Source of the DNA: Fidelibacterota bacterium
Lineage (GTDB): Bacteria; Marinisomatota; Marinisomatia; Marinisomatales; S15-B10
DNA: 12,834 nucleotides
NCBI GenBank assembly: GCA_002715465.1
Contig: PAYY01000010.1
Coordinates: 1-12,834, forward strand
Direction of reading: 5' to 3'
Below, one piece after another: positions 6,947 through 12,834 of the stretch (position 1 is its first letter; each line of letters begins with the position of its first letter). A model generated the notes under the pieces. It had not been told where the DNA came from, did no database searches, and was given only the letters and a program-made list of their open reading frames with translations. The position numbers and the translations under genes were made by a program.

Positions 6947-8314
6947 TCATTTAATATAGACTGTTTTTATATTAACAAATTCCCTAATACCAAAAGAGGA
7001 TAACTCTCTTCCGTATCCACTTTCTTTAATTCCCCCAAAAGGGAGTCTAGGGTCAGATCTTACAAAGTCATTTACAAATACTGAACCAGCTTCAATGGAG
7101 TCTCTGGCAATTTTTTCTCCCTCATCAATATTTGATGTAAAAATAGCACTTCCAAGTCCGAAAGATGTATCGTTTGCTACTTTTAATGCTTGGACTTTGT
7201 TTTTTACTGGAATAATACTTGCTACAGGACCGAATAGTTCTTCTTCATAAGCTACCATACCTTTTCTCACATCTGATAAAATTGTGATGGGGTAGAAGAA
7301 ACCTGGACCACTGGGAATTTTCCCACCTAATAAACATTTTGCTCCAGCGTTTATTGATTTTATGATTTGATTGTGAAGAGTTTCTCTCAAATCTCTTCTT
7401 GCTATTGGTCCAATATCAATTAATTCATCTATTGGGTTTCCTACGATCTTTTTTTGCATAGCAGATACTAATTTTTCTTGAAAAATTTTATAAATAGGTT
7501 CTTCAATTATATATCGTTTTGGAGCAACACAACTTTGCCCACTATTTATAAGCTTTGCCTGAACACAGGCTGAAATAGCTTCATCTAAATCTGCATCTTT
7601 CAATACTATATAAGGGTCACTTCCCCCAAGTTCTAGTACAGTTTTTTTTAAGTTGGCGCCAGCTCTACTTGCAACGGCCTTTCCTGCAGATGTGCTACCA
7701 GTTATGCTTATGGCCTTAACTAGAGGATTATCAATTATTTTACTTACTTGCTTATTATTTAAAAGTAAACTAATGAAGCAACCATCAGGAAAACCAGCAT
7801 CTCTAAAAATATTTTCAATGGTTAATGAACATCTTGTTACATTAGACGCATGTTTTAAGAGGCAAACATTTCCTGCCATTAAAGTAGGTGTAGCAAATCT
7901 GAAAACTTGCCAAAATGGAAAATTCCATGGCATAATTCCAAGAATAACTCCCAAAGGAAGAAAAGTTATGTAGCTTTTAGTAGCATCTGTTTCAACTAAA
8001 TTTGATTTAAGGAATTTAGCCGCATTTTCAGAGAAATAATTACAAACCCAAGCTGATTTTTCTATCTCAGATCGAGCTTCTTTAATTGGTTTCCCCATTT
8101 CATTTGTTATAAGCTCAGCATATTTTTCAGAATTAGAATTCAAAATTTCAGCAACTCTATTAAATAATTTTGATCGGTATTGTAGATCAGTAGTACGCCA
8201 TTTAGAAAAACTTTTCTCCCCCTTTTTTATATTATTTAAGATTTTTTCTTCTGTTATCTCAGCAAATTTCTCAATTGTTTGGCCAGTAGAGGGATTAATA
8301 GAAAATAGTGACAT
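6947..8314 (-). CDS. Aldehyde dehydrogenase, succinate-semialdehyde dehydrogenase type (Sad/GabD1-like)
   Basis: A 455-residue NAD(P)-dependent aldehyde dehydrogenase. The catalytic set is present: N131 in MPWNFPFWQ, K154 in LLKHAS, E228 in LELGGSDP and C262 in NSGQSCVAPKR. The C-terminal stretch NDFVRSDPRLPFGGIKES then GYGRELSSFGIREF..IKTV is typical of the Sad/YneI/GabD1 subgroup, which oxidises succinate semialdehyde to succinate in 4-aminobutyrate breakdown or a bypassed TCA cycle. Related aldehydes remain possible. The frame extends to 8332, but ATG 8314-8312 is preferred. AAGGAG lies 6 bases upstream, and MSLFSINPSTG is the usual start of the family. The gene diverges from the aldo/keto reductase across a 138-base gap. 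Both being carbonyl-processing oxidoreductases, shared control is plausible but unproven. No aminotransferase gene is nearby. Confidence 0.9.
   Translation of the reverse strand: MSLFSINPSTGQTIEKFAEITEEKILNNIKKGEKSFSKWRTTDLQYRSKLFNRVAEILNSNSEKYAELITNEMGKPIKEARSEIEKSAWVCNYFSENAAKFLKSNLVETDATKSYITFLPLGVILGIMPWNFPFWQVFRFATPTLMAGNVCLLKHASNVTRCSLTIENIFRDAGFPDGCFISLLLNNKQVSKIIDNPLVKAISITGSTSAGKAVASRAGANLKKTVLELGGSDPYIVLKDADLDEAISACVQAKLINSGQSCVAPKRYIIEEPIYKIFQEKLVSAMQKKIVGNPIDELIDIGPIARRDLRETLHNQIIKSINAGAKCLLGGKIPSGPGFFYPITILSDVRKGMVAYEEELFGPVASIIPVKNKVQALKVANDTSFGLGSAIFTSNIDEGEKIARDSIEAGSVFVNDFVRSDPRLPFGGIKESGYGRELSSFGIREFVNIKTVYIK
6951..6975. repeat. AT-only inverted repeat at the convergent mltB-type/dehydrogenase junction
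   Basis: TTAATATA (6951-6958) and TATATTAA (6968-6975) pair perfectly around a 9-base spacer. It lies 6 bases past the transglycosylase stop and inside the last codons of the dehydrogenase. It is the only hairpin I see where transcripts from both sides must end. With no G-C pairs and no proper T-run it would be a weak terminator. Confidence 0.25.
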
Positions 8315-8320
8315 TTTTTT

Positions 8321-8326
8321 CTCCTT
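8321..8326 (-). promoter_or_regulatory. Ribosome binding site AAGGAG for the aldehyde dehydrogenase
   Basis: On the minus strand AAGGAG precedes ATG 8314-8312 with a 6-base A-rich spacer. It is the strongest Shine-Dalgarno match in the window. It decides the start in favour of MSLFSINP over the in-frame ATG 18 bases further upstream, which would place the site inside the coding region. Confidence 0.8.
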
Positions 8327-8358
8327 ATACATTAATAATTATGTAAGCTTTTTATTTG

Positions 8359-8379
8359 TTATGCAAGAATTACGCATAA
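8359..8379. promoter_or_regulatory. Operator-like inverted repeat TTATGC-N9-GCATAA in the divergent gap
   Basis: Perfect 6-base arms (8359-8364 and 8374-8379) flank a 9-base spacer, 21 bp in all. It sits 45 bases from the dehydrogenase start and 74 from the aldo/keto reductase start. A dimeric repressor or activator bound here could control both genes. Separately, ACTTG-TTAG-CAAGT (8418-8431) can form a small hairpin in the reductase leader. I cannot place promoter hexamers with confidence. Confidence 0.4.
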
Positions 8380-8440
8380 TATTTACATATTCAACAAATT
8401 AATTAAAGGTAAATTCACTTGTTAGCAAGTTTAAATAATT

Positions 8441-8445
8441 AAGGA
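8441..8445 (+). promoter_or_regulatory. Ribosome binding site AAGGA for the aldo/keto reductase
   Basis: AAGGA lies 4 bases before ATG 8450 and 7 bases before the next ATG at 8453. The 7-base spacing is nearer the optimum, so the second ATG is the more likely start; the two differ by one methionine only. Confidence 0.65.
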
Positions 8446-8452
8446 ATAAATG

Positions 8453-9442
8453 ATGAATTATAGAAGACTAGGTAAAACAGGATTGAAGTTAAGTGAATTA
8501 TCTTTTGGTTCCTGGGTAACATTTTCTATCCAGCTAGATGAATCAAAAGCTGGCGATTGCATGAGAGTTGCATATGATGCAGGTATAAATTTTTTTGACA
8601 ATGCAGAAGGATATGCTGATGGTGAATCAGAGATTATTATGGGAAAAGTACTTTCTAAAATGAAATGGTCACGAGATAGCTATTGTGTTTCTAGTAAAGT
8701 TTATTGGGGTGGGGAAAAACCTACTCAAAAGGGTCTATCAAGAAAACATATTCATGATGCCTGCCATGCAGCATTGCGGAGACTTAAAGTTGATTATCTA
8801 GATCTTTTTTTCTGTCATAGACCAGATAGATTTACACCTATAGAAGAAACTGTTAGAGCTATGGATGCATTAGTTCACCAAGGAAAAGTTCTATATTGGG
8901 GAACGTCAGAGTGGTCAGCTGATGAAATTAGAGCTGCATATGGTTTAGCCAGACAATACAATCTTGAACCTCCTGTTATGGAACAACCTCAATATAATCT
9001 TTTTGAAAGGCAGAAAATCGAGAAAGAATACTTGCGTCTTTTTGAAGATGAAGGATTAGGTACAACTATTTGGTCCCCGTTAGCATCTGGAATTCTAACT
9101 GGGAAATATAATGCAGGGATTCCTGTCGGGTCAAGAATGGAATTACCTCAATTAAGTTTTCTTAAAGATCAACTTGAATCTGAAGAAGGTAGATCCATGG
9201 TGAAAAAAACTCAAAAGCTTTCTAAGCTAGCAGATGAATTAGGAATCTCCTTAGTACATCTTTCATTAGCATGGTGTCTAAAAAATTCTAATGTCTCAAC
9301 AGTAATTTTAGGTGCATCTAGCATTGATCAGTTAAAAGAAAATCTTCGGACTATAGAGTTTTTAGATTATTTAACTTCTGATGTTTTAGATAAGATTGAA
9401 CTTATTGTTGATAATTGTCCTGAGAAATGGAAAGAATTTTAA
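8453..9442 (+). CDS. Aldo/keto reductase, voltage-gated K+ channel beta-subunit-like (AKR6 type)
   Basis: A 329-residue NADPH-dependent carbonyl reductase with a TIM-barrel fold. The catalytic tetrad is complete: D49 and Y54 in FFDNAEGYADG, K82 in SSKVYWGG, and H122 in FFCHRPD. Similarity to the Kv-beta/YghZ branch is striking: WVTF near residue 21, GLSRKHI (94-100), ETVRAMDALVHQGK, YWGTSEWS, WSPLASGILTGKY and VILGASSIDQL..N. Mammalian Kv-beta has N at the position of H122; bacterial enzymes usually keep H as here, so an active reductase is expected. Physiological substrates of this branch are poorly defined; methylglyoxal-like aldehydes are common in vitro. The frame also offers ATG 8450. 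The gene diverges from the aldehyde dehydrogenase and is followed after 35 bases by a leader ORF, so read-through into the downstream operon is possible. Confidence 0.92.
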   Translation: MNYRRLGKTGLKLSELSFGSWVTFSIQLDESKAGDCMRVAYDAGINFFDNAEGYADGESEIIMGKVLSKMKWSRDSYCVSSKVYWGGEKPTQKGLSRKHIHDACHAALRRLKVDYLDLFFCHRPDRFTPIEETVRAMDALVHQGKVLYWGTSEWSADEIRAAYGLARQYNLEPPVMEQPQYNLFERQKIEKEYLRLFEDEGLGTTIWSPLASGILTGKYNAGIPVGSRMELPQLSFLKDQLESEEGRSMVKKTQKLSKLADELGISLVHLSLAWCLKNSNVSTVILGASSIDQLKENLRTIEFLDYLTSDVLDKIELIVDNCPEKWKEF

Positions 9443-9465
9443 AAAACAGTTAAAAATACAATAAT

Positions 9466-9471
9466 AAAGGA
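9466..9471 (+). promoter_or_regulatory. Strong ribosome binding site AAAGGA for the leader ORF
   Basis: AAAGGA is followed by a 6-base A/T spacer and ATG at 9478. It is one of the three best Shine-Dalgarno matches in the window. It does not serve the YhaM-like gene, whose GTG lies 62 bases further on. Confidence 0.6.
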
Positions 9472-9477
9472 ATAAAA

Positions 9478-9543
9478 ATGTTAGCAAAGAATTTTCAATT
9501 CTTGACATTTTGTTTTACTAAGTCTTTAATTAAACCATTGTGA
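9478..9543 (+). CDS. Putative 21-codon leader ORF overlapping the YhaM-like gene
   Basis: ATG 9478 follows a strong AAAGGA site and opens a 21-codon frame ending TTG-TGA. The GTG start of the next gene (9540) overlaps its stop as GTGA, the classic arrangement for translational coupling. The predicted peptide begins MLAKNFQFLTFCF and ends KSLIKPL, with four Phe in eight residues. A perfect 7-bp hairpin lies just after the start codon. It could be a cis-acting leader whose translation feeds ribosomes to a downstream gene lacking its own ribosome binding site. It is not a displaced N-terminus of that gene, because the YhaM-like protein is complete without it. The Phe richness may only reflect T-rich DNA. 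No homologue is known to me. Confidence 0.45.
   Translation: MLAKNFQFLTFCFTKSLIKPL
9487..9503 (+). promoter_or_regulatory. Hairpin within the leader ORF
   Basis: AAGAATT (9487-9493) and AATTCTT (9497-9503) pair perfectly around TTC, or as 6 bp around a 5-base loop. T-rich sequence (CATTTTGTTTT) follows. It begins 9 bases after the leader start codon, where an initiating ribosome would melt it, so it could act as an attenuator or modulate leader translation. The stem is mostly A-T, so stability is low. Confidence 0.35.
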
Positions 9544-10499
9544 AAAAACTTGTTGCGATAGCTAACCTGAAAACTGATGCAGAAATCCAAGGGTTTTACC
9601 TTTGCAAAGAGAAACATTTGAGAAGGACTAGATCCGGGGAATTATTTGTTGATATTATTTTAGCTGATAGTACTGGTACTGTTGGTGCAAAAGTTTGGAG
9701 AAATGTAAAAAAACTTTCTATAAAATTTGAGCAAGGAGATGCAGTTGCTGTAAGAGGAAGAGTTGAAATTTTTCAAGAAAAGAACCATGTTCTAATTAAC
9801 CGTATAAATAAAGCAACTGAAGCCAGATATGCACGATATGGATTTAAGCCACAAAAATTGGTTCCTTCTTCTCCTTTTAATCCTGAAAAAATGTGGTCTT
9901 CGATCGGAGAAATAGTTAATAAAATGGAAGATCCATTTTTAAAAAAGCTTATTTGGCAATTATATAGAAAACATAAAAAAAGACTTATAACTATTCCTGC
10001 ATCATTAAATATGCATTATACATATAGATCTGGTTATCTTGAGCATGTACTATCAATGTCTCGTATAGCAATTTCTTTTGCACGTCATTATAGGGCAAAT
10101 GTTGATCTTTTAATTGCCGGTGTTCTTCTTCATGGCATAGGAAAAGTTATAGAATTTACAGATTCATTGGTTCCTGAATTATCTGATGAGGGTAGTTTTT
10201 TAGGACATTCTTTGTTAAGTAGAGATATGGTTTTAAACGAAGTGAAAAAAATAAAAAATTTTCCTTCAAATCTTTTAATTCAGATAGAACACTTAATTAT
10301 CACTCATGAGGGTGGTTTTAGATCTGGATATGATTATCGAGGAAAAACAAAAGAAGCTTTATTACTTCAAGCCTTGGATACTCTCGATGCAAAGCTTAGT
10401 GTGTTAAAAAAACTAATATCAGAAGATATTGAAGAAGGTAAATGGACCAACAAGAGAAATTATTTTGGTACATCATTTTATAAAGGTGATAAAAAATAG
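9540..10499 (+). CDS. YhaM-type OB-fold plus HD-domain protein (3'-5' exoribonuclease family), altered HD motif
   Basis: A 319-residue cytoplasmic protein built like B. subtilis YhaM, a metal-dependent 3'-5' exonuclease. An OB-fold nucleic-acid-binding domain (about 14-90: EIQGFYLCKEKHLRRTRSGE.., ADSTGTVGAKVW) is followed by an HD domain (about 158-290). Kept family residues are YLEH (H169), LLHxIGKV (H198), LGHS (H223), ITHEGG (H256) and LDTLDAK (D280, D283). The metal-binding Asp of the HD pair is replaced by Gly (G199, codon GGC at 10134-10136), and the usual SHHG is THEG. If the base calls are right, activity may be lost or changed. The start is GTG 9540 with no ribosome binding site of its own; it overlaps the leader ORF stop. 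The 3' end overlaps the ECF-S gene by 14 bases, so all three are probably coupled. Confidence 0.85.
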   Translation: MKKLVAIANLKTDAEIQGFYLCKEKHLRRTRSGELFVDIILADSTGTVGAKVWRNVKKLSIKFEQGDAVAVRGRVEIFQEKNHVLINRINKATEARYARYGFKPQKLVPSSPFNPEKMWSSIGEIVNKMEDPFLKKLIWQLYRKHKKRLITIPASLNMHYTYRSGYLEHVLSMSRIAISFARHYRANVDLLIAGVLLHGIGKVIEFTDSLVPELSDEGSFLGHSLLSRDMVLNEVKKIKNFPSNLLIQIEHLIITHEGGFRSGYDYRGKTKEALLLQALDTLDAKLSVLKKLISEDIEEGKWTNKRNYFGTSFYKGDKK

Positions 10500-11031
10500 T
10501 CTAAGAAATCTTAGCCAAGGGGCAATGTTTATTTCTCTTGCTGTTGGTTCAGGGTTCGCTCTTGTTTTGGTTCCAAATGTCGAACTAATTACTTCGATTG
10601 TTTTTCTATCAGGGGCTTATCTTGGTTCTAGATGGGGAATGGTTGTTGGTGGGATAGCCGAATTTCTATTTAGTGCTTTAAATCCTATGGGATCTGGTTT
10701 CGTATTTTTTCCTATTCTTATTGCTCAAGTTCTTGGAATGATGCTAGTAGGAGCAGTTGGTGGGTTTTTTAAAAATTTTTTTTTAACTAAAGAATGGTCT
10801 TCTAAAAAAAGAGTATTACTTGGAATTACCGGTTTTTTCTTGACTTTTCAATTTGATGCTTTAACAACATTCAGTTATCCTTTAGCAATGGGATATCCAA
10901 TGATGCAGTCTTTTGCCATTTTTTTTTCTGGAATAGCATTTACTTTCATTCATCAAATCACAAATGGTATAATTTTTGCTTTGATATTACCAAAGGTATT
11001 TATCCGATTAAAATTGTTAAACATGTCATGA
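10486..11031 (+). CDS. ECF transporter S-component-like membrane protein (vitamin/cofactor uptake)
   Basis: A 181-residue integral inner-membrane protein resembling substrate-binding (S) subunits of energy-coupling-factor transporters. These capture vitamins or metals and work with a shared T subunit and ATPases; neither is encoded in this window. A short basic N-terminus (IKNSLRNLS) leads into about five to six hydrophobic segments: near residues 13-30, 35-62 (ELITSIVFLSGAYLG..VVGGIAEFLFSA), 68-93, 105-125 and 137-175. The VPNVELIT..FLSGAYLG and LNPMGSG..FPILIAQ stretches resemble uncharacterised ECF_trnsprt-type proteins. I chose GTG 10486 because RNLSQGAMFI then sits at the usual N-terminal position. 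ATG 10429 would extend 70 bases into the upstream gene, and ATG 10525 would cut into the first helix. The ligand is unknown; cobalamin or a precursor is a guess. Its stop overlaps the next start (ATGA). Confidence 0.75.
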   Translation: MIKNSLRNLSQGAMFISLAVGSGFALVLVPNVELITSIVFLSGAYLGSRWGMVVGGIAEFLFSALNPMGSGFVFFPILIAQVLGMMLVGAVGGFFKNFFLTKEWSSKKRVLLGITGFFLTFQFDALTTFSYPLAMGYPMMQSFAIFFSGIAFTFIHQITNGIIFALILPKVFIRLKLLNMS

Positions 11032-12734
11032 GGAGTTCTATTTTATTCATATTGCTATTAAACAATATAGTTTTATCTTATTCTCCGGGTGAGGTTCCAT
11101 TTGAATGGTCTGGACAATGGGGTCTAAGTCAAAAATATGGACTTTCTTATTGGGGAATGGAAAACTATCAGTTCCCATTGTATATAGATGGAAACTTTTT
11201 GAATTGGAATCGTCGTTATCAATTTCCATTTCCTAATAAAATAGAAGATTTTGATGAAGAAAAAAAATTCAATTCCTCTTTTGTTTATAGACAAGGGGAT
11301 TATAGTCTTGATGAATTAAGTTTTGATCTTCAATCTAGATCAAATCCTAATAGTTACACCAGATTTCGAGCATTAAAAAGAAACTTTGAAGATTACCATG
11401 GAAGTCTTGATTTAGAAATCAATCCTGGCGGTACTATACAACAGAACTATCGCTTAGATTCTCAAATAAAAGATAAAAAGGGTGGATTGTGGAATATTTC
11501 ATCGGCAGTTTATTTTACAACGGGTGGAGTTCCAGTTTGGGATGAAGTAATTTGGTCAAGAGGTTTAGAACGAAAAGATAAAATAATTTTAGCTGGAACA
11601 AATTACCGTGGAAGTTTTGGGGGAATTAAATATATTATTGAAGGATCAACCTTTCTGCAAAAATTAATTAATAGAAAAAGAATGGAAGGTATTTCTGCTT
11701 GGTCTATAAATTTTTTAAGTAATCGTTTTAATGCTATAGCTCAATTACCAATTAAAGATAAAATATTTGCTTTTCTTTCTTTAACAGGTAGACAAAAGGC
11801 TGTTAATTCTGATACTTTAGGTAATCAACGTCAAACTTATATAAGTATATTAGGCGGAATAAGAATAAACTCAAAAAAATTGGAAAATAAAATTGGAATA
11901 GGTGTTACTACTTTAACTAATGGAGTTAAAACAACAACTTTTAATGGTAATTTAAATCTTCATTTTAGAAAAAATCAGATATTTTTAAATATCAAACATG
12001 ATTTTCTTCCACTTCCTTTTCAATTTACAGGCAAAGAATATATGTATGTTCCGGATTACTTCACTCCTACCTTGATTCCGAGGATTAGGCCTAATTCAAA
12101 TATTGAGACCCCAACTTTATCTTTAATAAGATCAGGTATTTCGAGAAATGGGGATCTTTTTTCAAGTAAAGCTATACTTTTTGTTTCTCAAAAGTCTCCC
12201 AATCATTATTTTGAAAATATTAATCAGTTTAATGATGTGTCTATAATTCAAGTTATTTCCTCTCAAACCTCTTTTTCTTCAGGCCTTTTATTATCTGGAA
12301 AATTAAACTATCTAAGAGATTGGATAATTAGTTTCCATGGAAAATCTTTTTTTCAAAATAATTTAGGATGGGAAAACTTTTTTAAACATGAACAACAATT
12401 ATCTTTATTTTTTCGAGAAAAATTATTTAACGGAAGATTGGATGCAAAATTAAATCTTACTTATAATCTGTGGTCAGGTAGAACTTCTTTTGAATGGGAT
12501 CCTGTTCTGAATATGGGGTACAATTATTTTGGCAGTTCTAAAATTCGAAATTCTATAGGGCTAATTACAGCTGAAATTAGTGTTCTTGTTCGTTCAGTTG
12601 AATTTTCATATGCTATCAAAAATTTGGAATATGCATTAGATTCAACAGCAATAAATACTTTTTCCCCATCACAATTTTTCCCACCAGCACATAGGTTAGC
12701 CTATTTGTCTGTAAAGTGGAAGCTAACAAATTAG
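11028..12734 (+). CDS. Predicted outer-membrane beta-barrel protein, family not recognised
   Basis: A 568-residue exported protein I do not recognise. Residues 1-17 form a signal peptide (RSSILFILLLNNIVLS). The mature part has many alternating-hydrophobic, aromatic-rich stretches separated by polar turns, such as NQIFLNIKHDFLPLPF and GRLDAKLNLTYNLWSG, and ends RLAYLSVKWKLTN. This suggests a transmembrane beta-barrel of perhaps 16-20 strands, though the final residue is Asn, not the classical aromatic. The Trp/Tyr-rich N-terminus (PFEWSGQWGLSQKYGLSYWG) and the absence of a TonB plug argue for a porin-like or Wzi-like protein, not a TonB receptor. ATG 11028 overlaps the stop of the ECF-S gene as ATGA, so translation is coupled. 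The gene overlaps the convergent TonB-receptor gene by 4 bases at its 3' end. A role in passing the ECF substrate across the outer membrane is inference from position. Confidence 0.72.
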   Translation: MRSSILFILLLNNIVLSYSPGEVPFEWSGQWGLSQKYGLSYWGMENYQFPLYIDGNFLNWNRRYQFPFPNKIEDFDEEKKFNSSFVYRQGDYSLDELSFDLQSRSNPNSYTRFRALKRNFEDYHGSLDLEINPGGTIQQNYRLDSQIKDKKGGLWNISSAVYFTTGGVPVWDEVIWSRGLERKDKIILAGTNYRGSFGGIKYIIEGSTFLQKLINRKRMEGISAWSINFLSNRFNAIAQLPIKDKIFAFLSLTGRQKAVNSDTLGNQRQTYISILGGIRINSKKLENKIGIGVTTLTNGVKTTTFNGNLNLHFRKNQIFLNIKHDFLPLPFQFTGKEYMYVPDYFTPTLIPRIRPNSNIETPTLSLIRSGISRNGDLFSSKAILFVSQKSPNHYFENINQFNDVSIIQVISSQTSFSSGLLLSGKLNYLRDWIISFHGKSFFQNNLGWENFFKHEQQLSLFFREKLFNGRLDAKLNLTYNLWSGRTSFEWDPVLNMGYNYFGSSKIRNSIGLITAEISVLVRSVEFSYAIKNLEYALDSTAINTFSPSQFFPPAHRLAYLSVKWKLTN

Positions 12735-12834
12735 AGACCTATTGAAAGGACAAGGAATAATGTTCTACCTGGTTCTGGATAGTTATAGATGGATTGCAGT
12801 TCTTTATTGTTTAAGAGATTCCTAGCCCCTGCTT
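12731..12834 (-). CDS. TonB-dependent receptor, C-terminal 33 residues only
   Basis: The minus strand is open from the window edge to a stop at 12733-12731. The residues AGARNLLNNKELQ, then SIYNYPEPGRTLFLVLSIGL, are the typical last two strands of a TonB-dependent outer-membrane receptor. The marks are 'NLLN', 'YP.PGRT' and a final amphipathic strand (FLVLSIGL) carrying the barrel-insertion signal. Such receptors import siderophores, cobalamin or other large ligands using energy from TonB. The substrate cannot be told from this fragment. Its stop overlaps the stop of the convergent barrel gene within TTAG, leaving no room for a terminator between them. Confidence 0.85.
   Translation of the reverse strand, partial: AGARNLLNNKELQSIYNYPEPGRTLFLVLSIGL

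Noticed and set aside
7653..7973. Plus-strand open frame opposite the aldehyde dehydrogenase
   Set aside because: It lies wholly antisense to a well-supported gene with all catalytic residues, and its product resembles nothing.
9478..9543. Leader ORF as a frameshifted N-terminus of the YhaM-like protein
   Set aside because: The GTG-started protein already has the full OB-fold N-terminus typical of the family, so nothing is missing.

Overview
The window is AT-rich and densely packed. It looks like a chromosomal segment of a Gram-negative bacterium with a small, compact genome. Outer-membrane traits are a TonB-dependent receptor tail, a second predicted beta-barrel, and periplasmic lytic transglycosylases. 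The DUF3098-type small membrane protein and the overall gene style suggest the Bacteroidota/FCB group. A marine lineage such as Candidatus Marinimicrobia (SAR406) is my best guess, but this is inference from gene style, not a search. Some genes have a good AAGGA(G) ribosome binding site (8314 -, 8453 +, 9478 +), while many have none.

Layout. Positions 1-131 hold the tail of a VOC/glyoxalase-like gene. Next, on the minus strand, are tRNA-Asp(GTC) at 303-376 and a 75-residue DUF3098-like membrane protein at 400-627. Divergent from these, on the plus strand, come mltG (734-1789), a UvrD/PcrA-type helicase (1793-3964) and a Fur-family regulator (4026-4478). A 157-base gap with a likely terminator precedes an exported M20 amidohydrolase (4636-6066) and an exported MltB-type lytic transglycosylase (6084-6944). 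An aldehyde dehydrogenase of the succinate-semialdehyde type (8314-6947, minus) converges on the transglycosylase with only 2 bases between stop codons. It diverges from a Kv-beta-type aldo/keto reductase (8453-9442, plus) across a gap that holds an inverted repeat.

The most interesting part is 9478-12734. A 21-codon leader ORF with a strong ribosome binding site overlaps (GTGA) the start of a YhaM-type OB-fold plus HD-domain protein. That protein gene overlaps an ECF-transporter S-component-like membrane protein, which in turn overlaps (ATGA) an unrecognised predicted outer-membrane beta-barrel protein. The chain of overlaps suggests one translationally coupled operon. It pairs an inner-membrane uptake component with an outer-membrane barrel, and the end of a TonB-dependent receptor lies convergent right beside it. 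The YhaM-like protein has HG where the metal-binding HD signature should be, so it may be inactive or altered.

Most of the window is ordinary housekeeping. I see no CRISPR array, insertion sequence, phage module or defence system. The points worth a second look are the HD-to-HG change, the leader ORF with its hairpin, the ECF-S/barrel pair, and a few operator-like inverted repeats.
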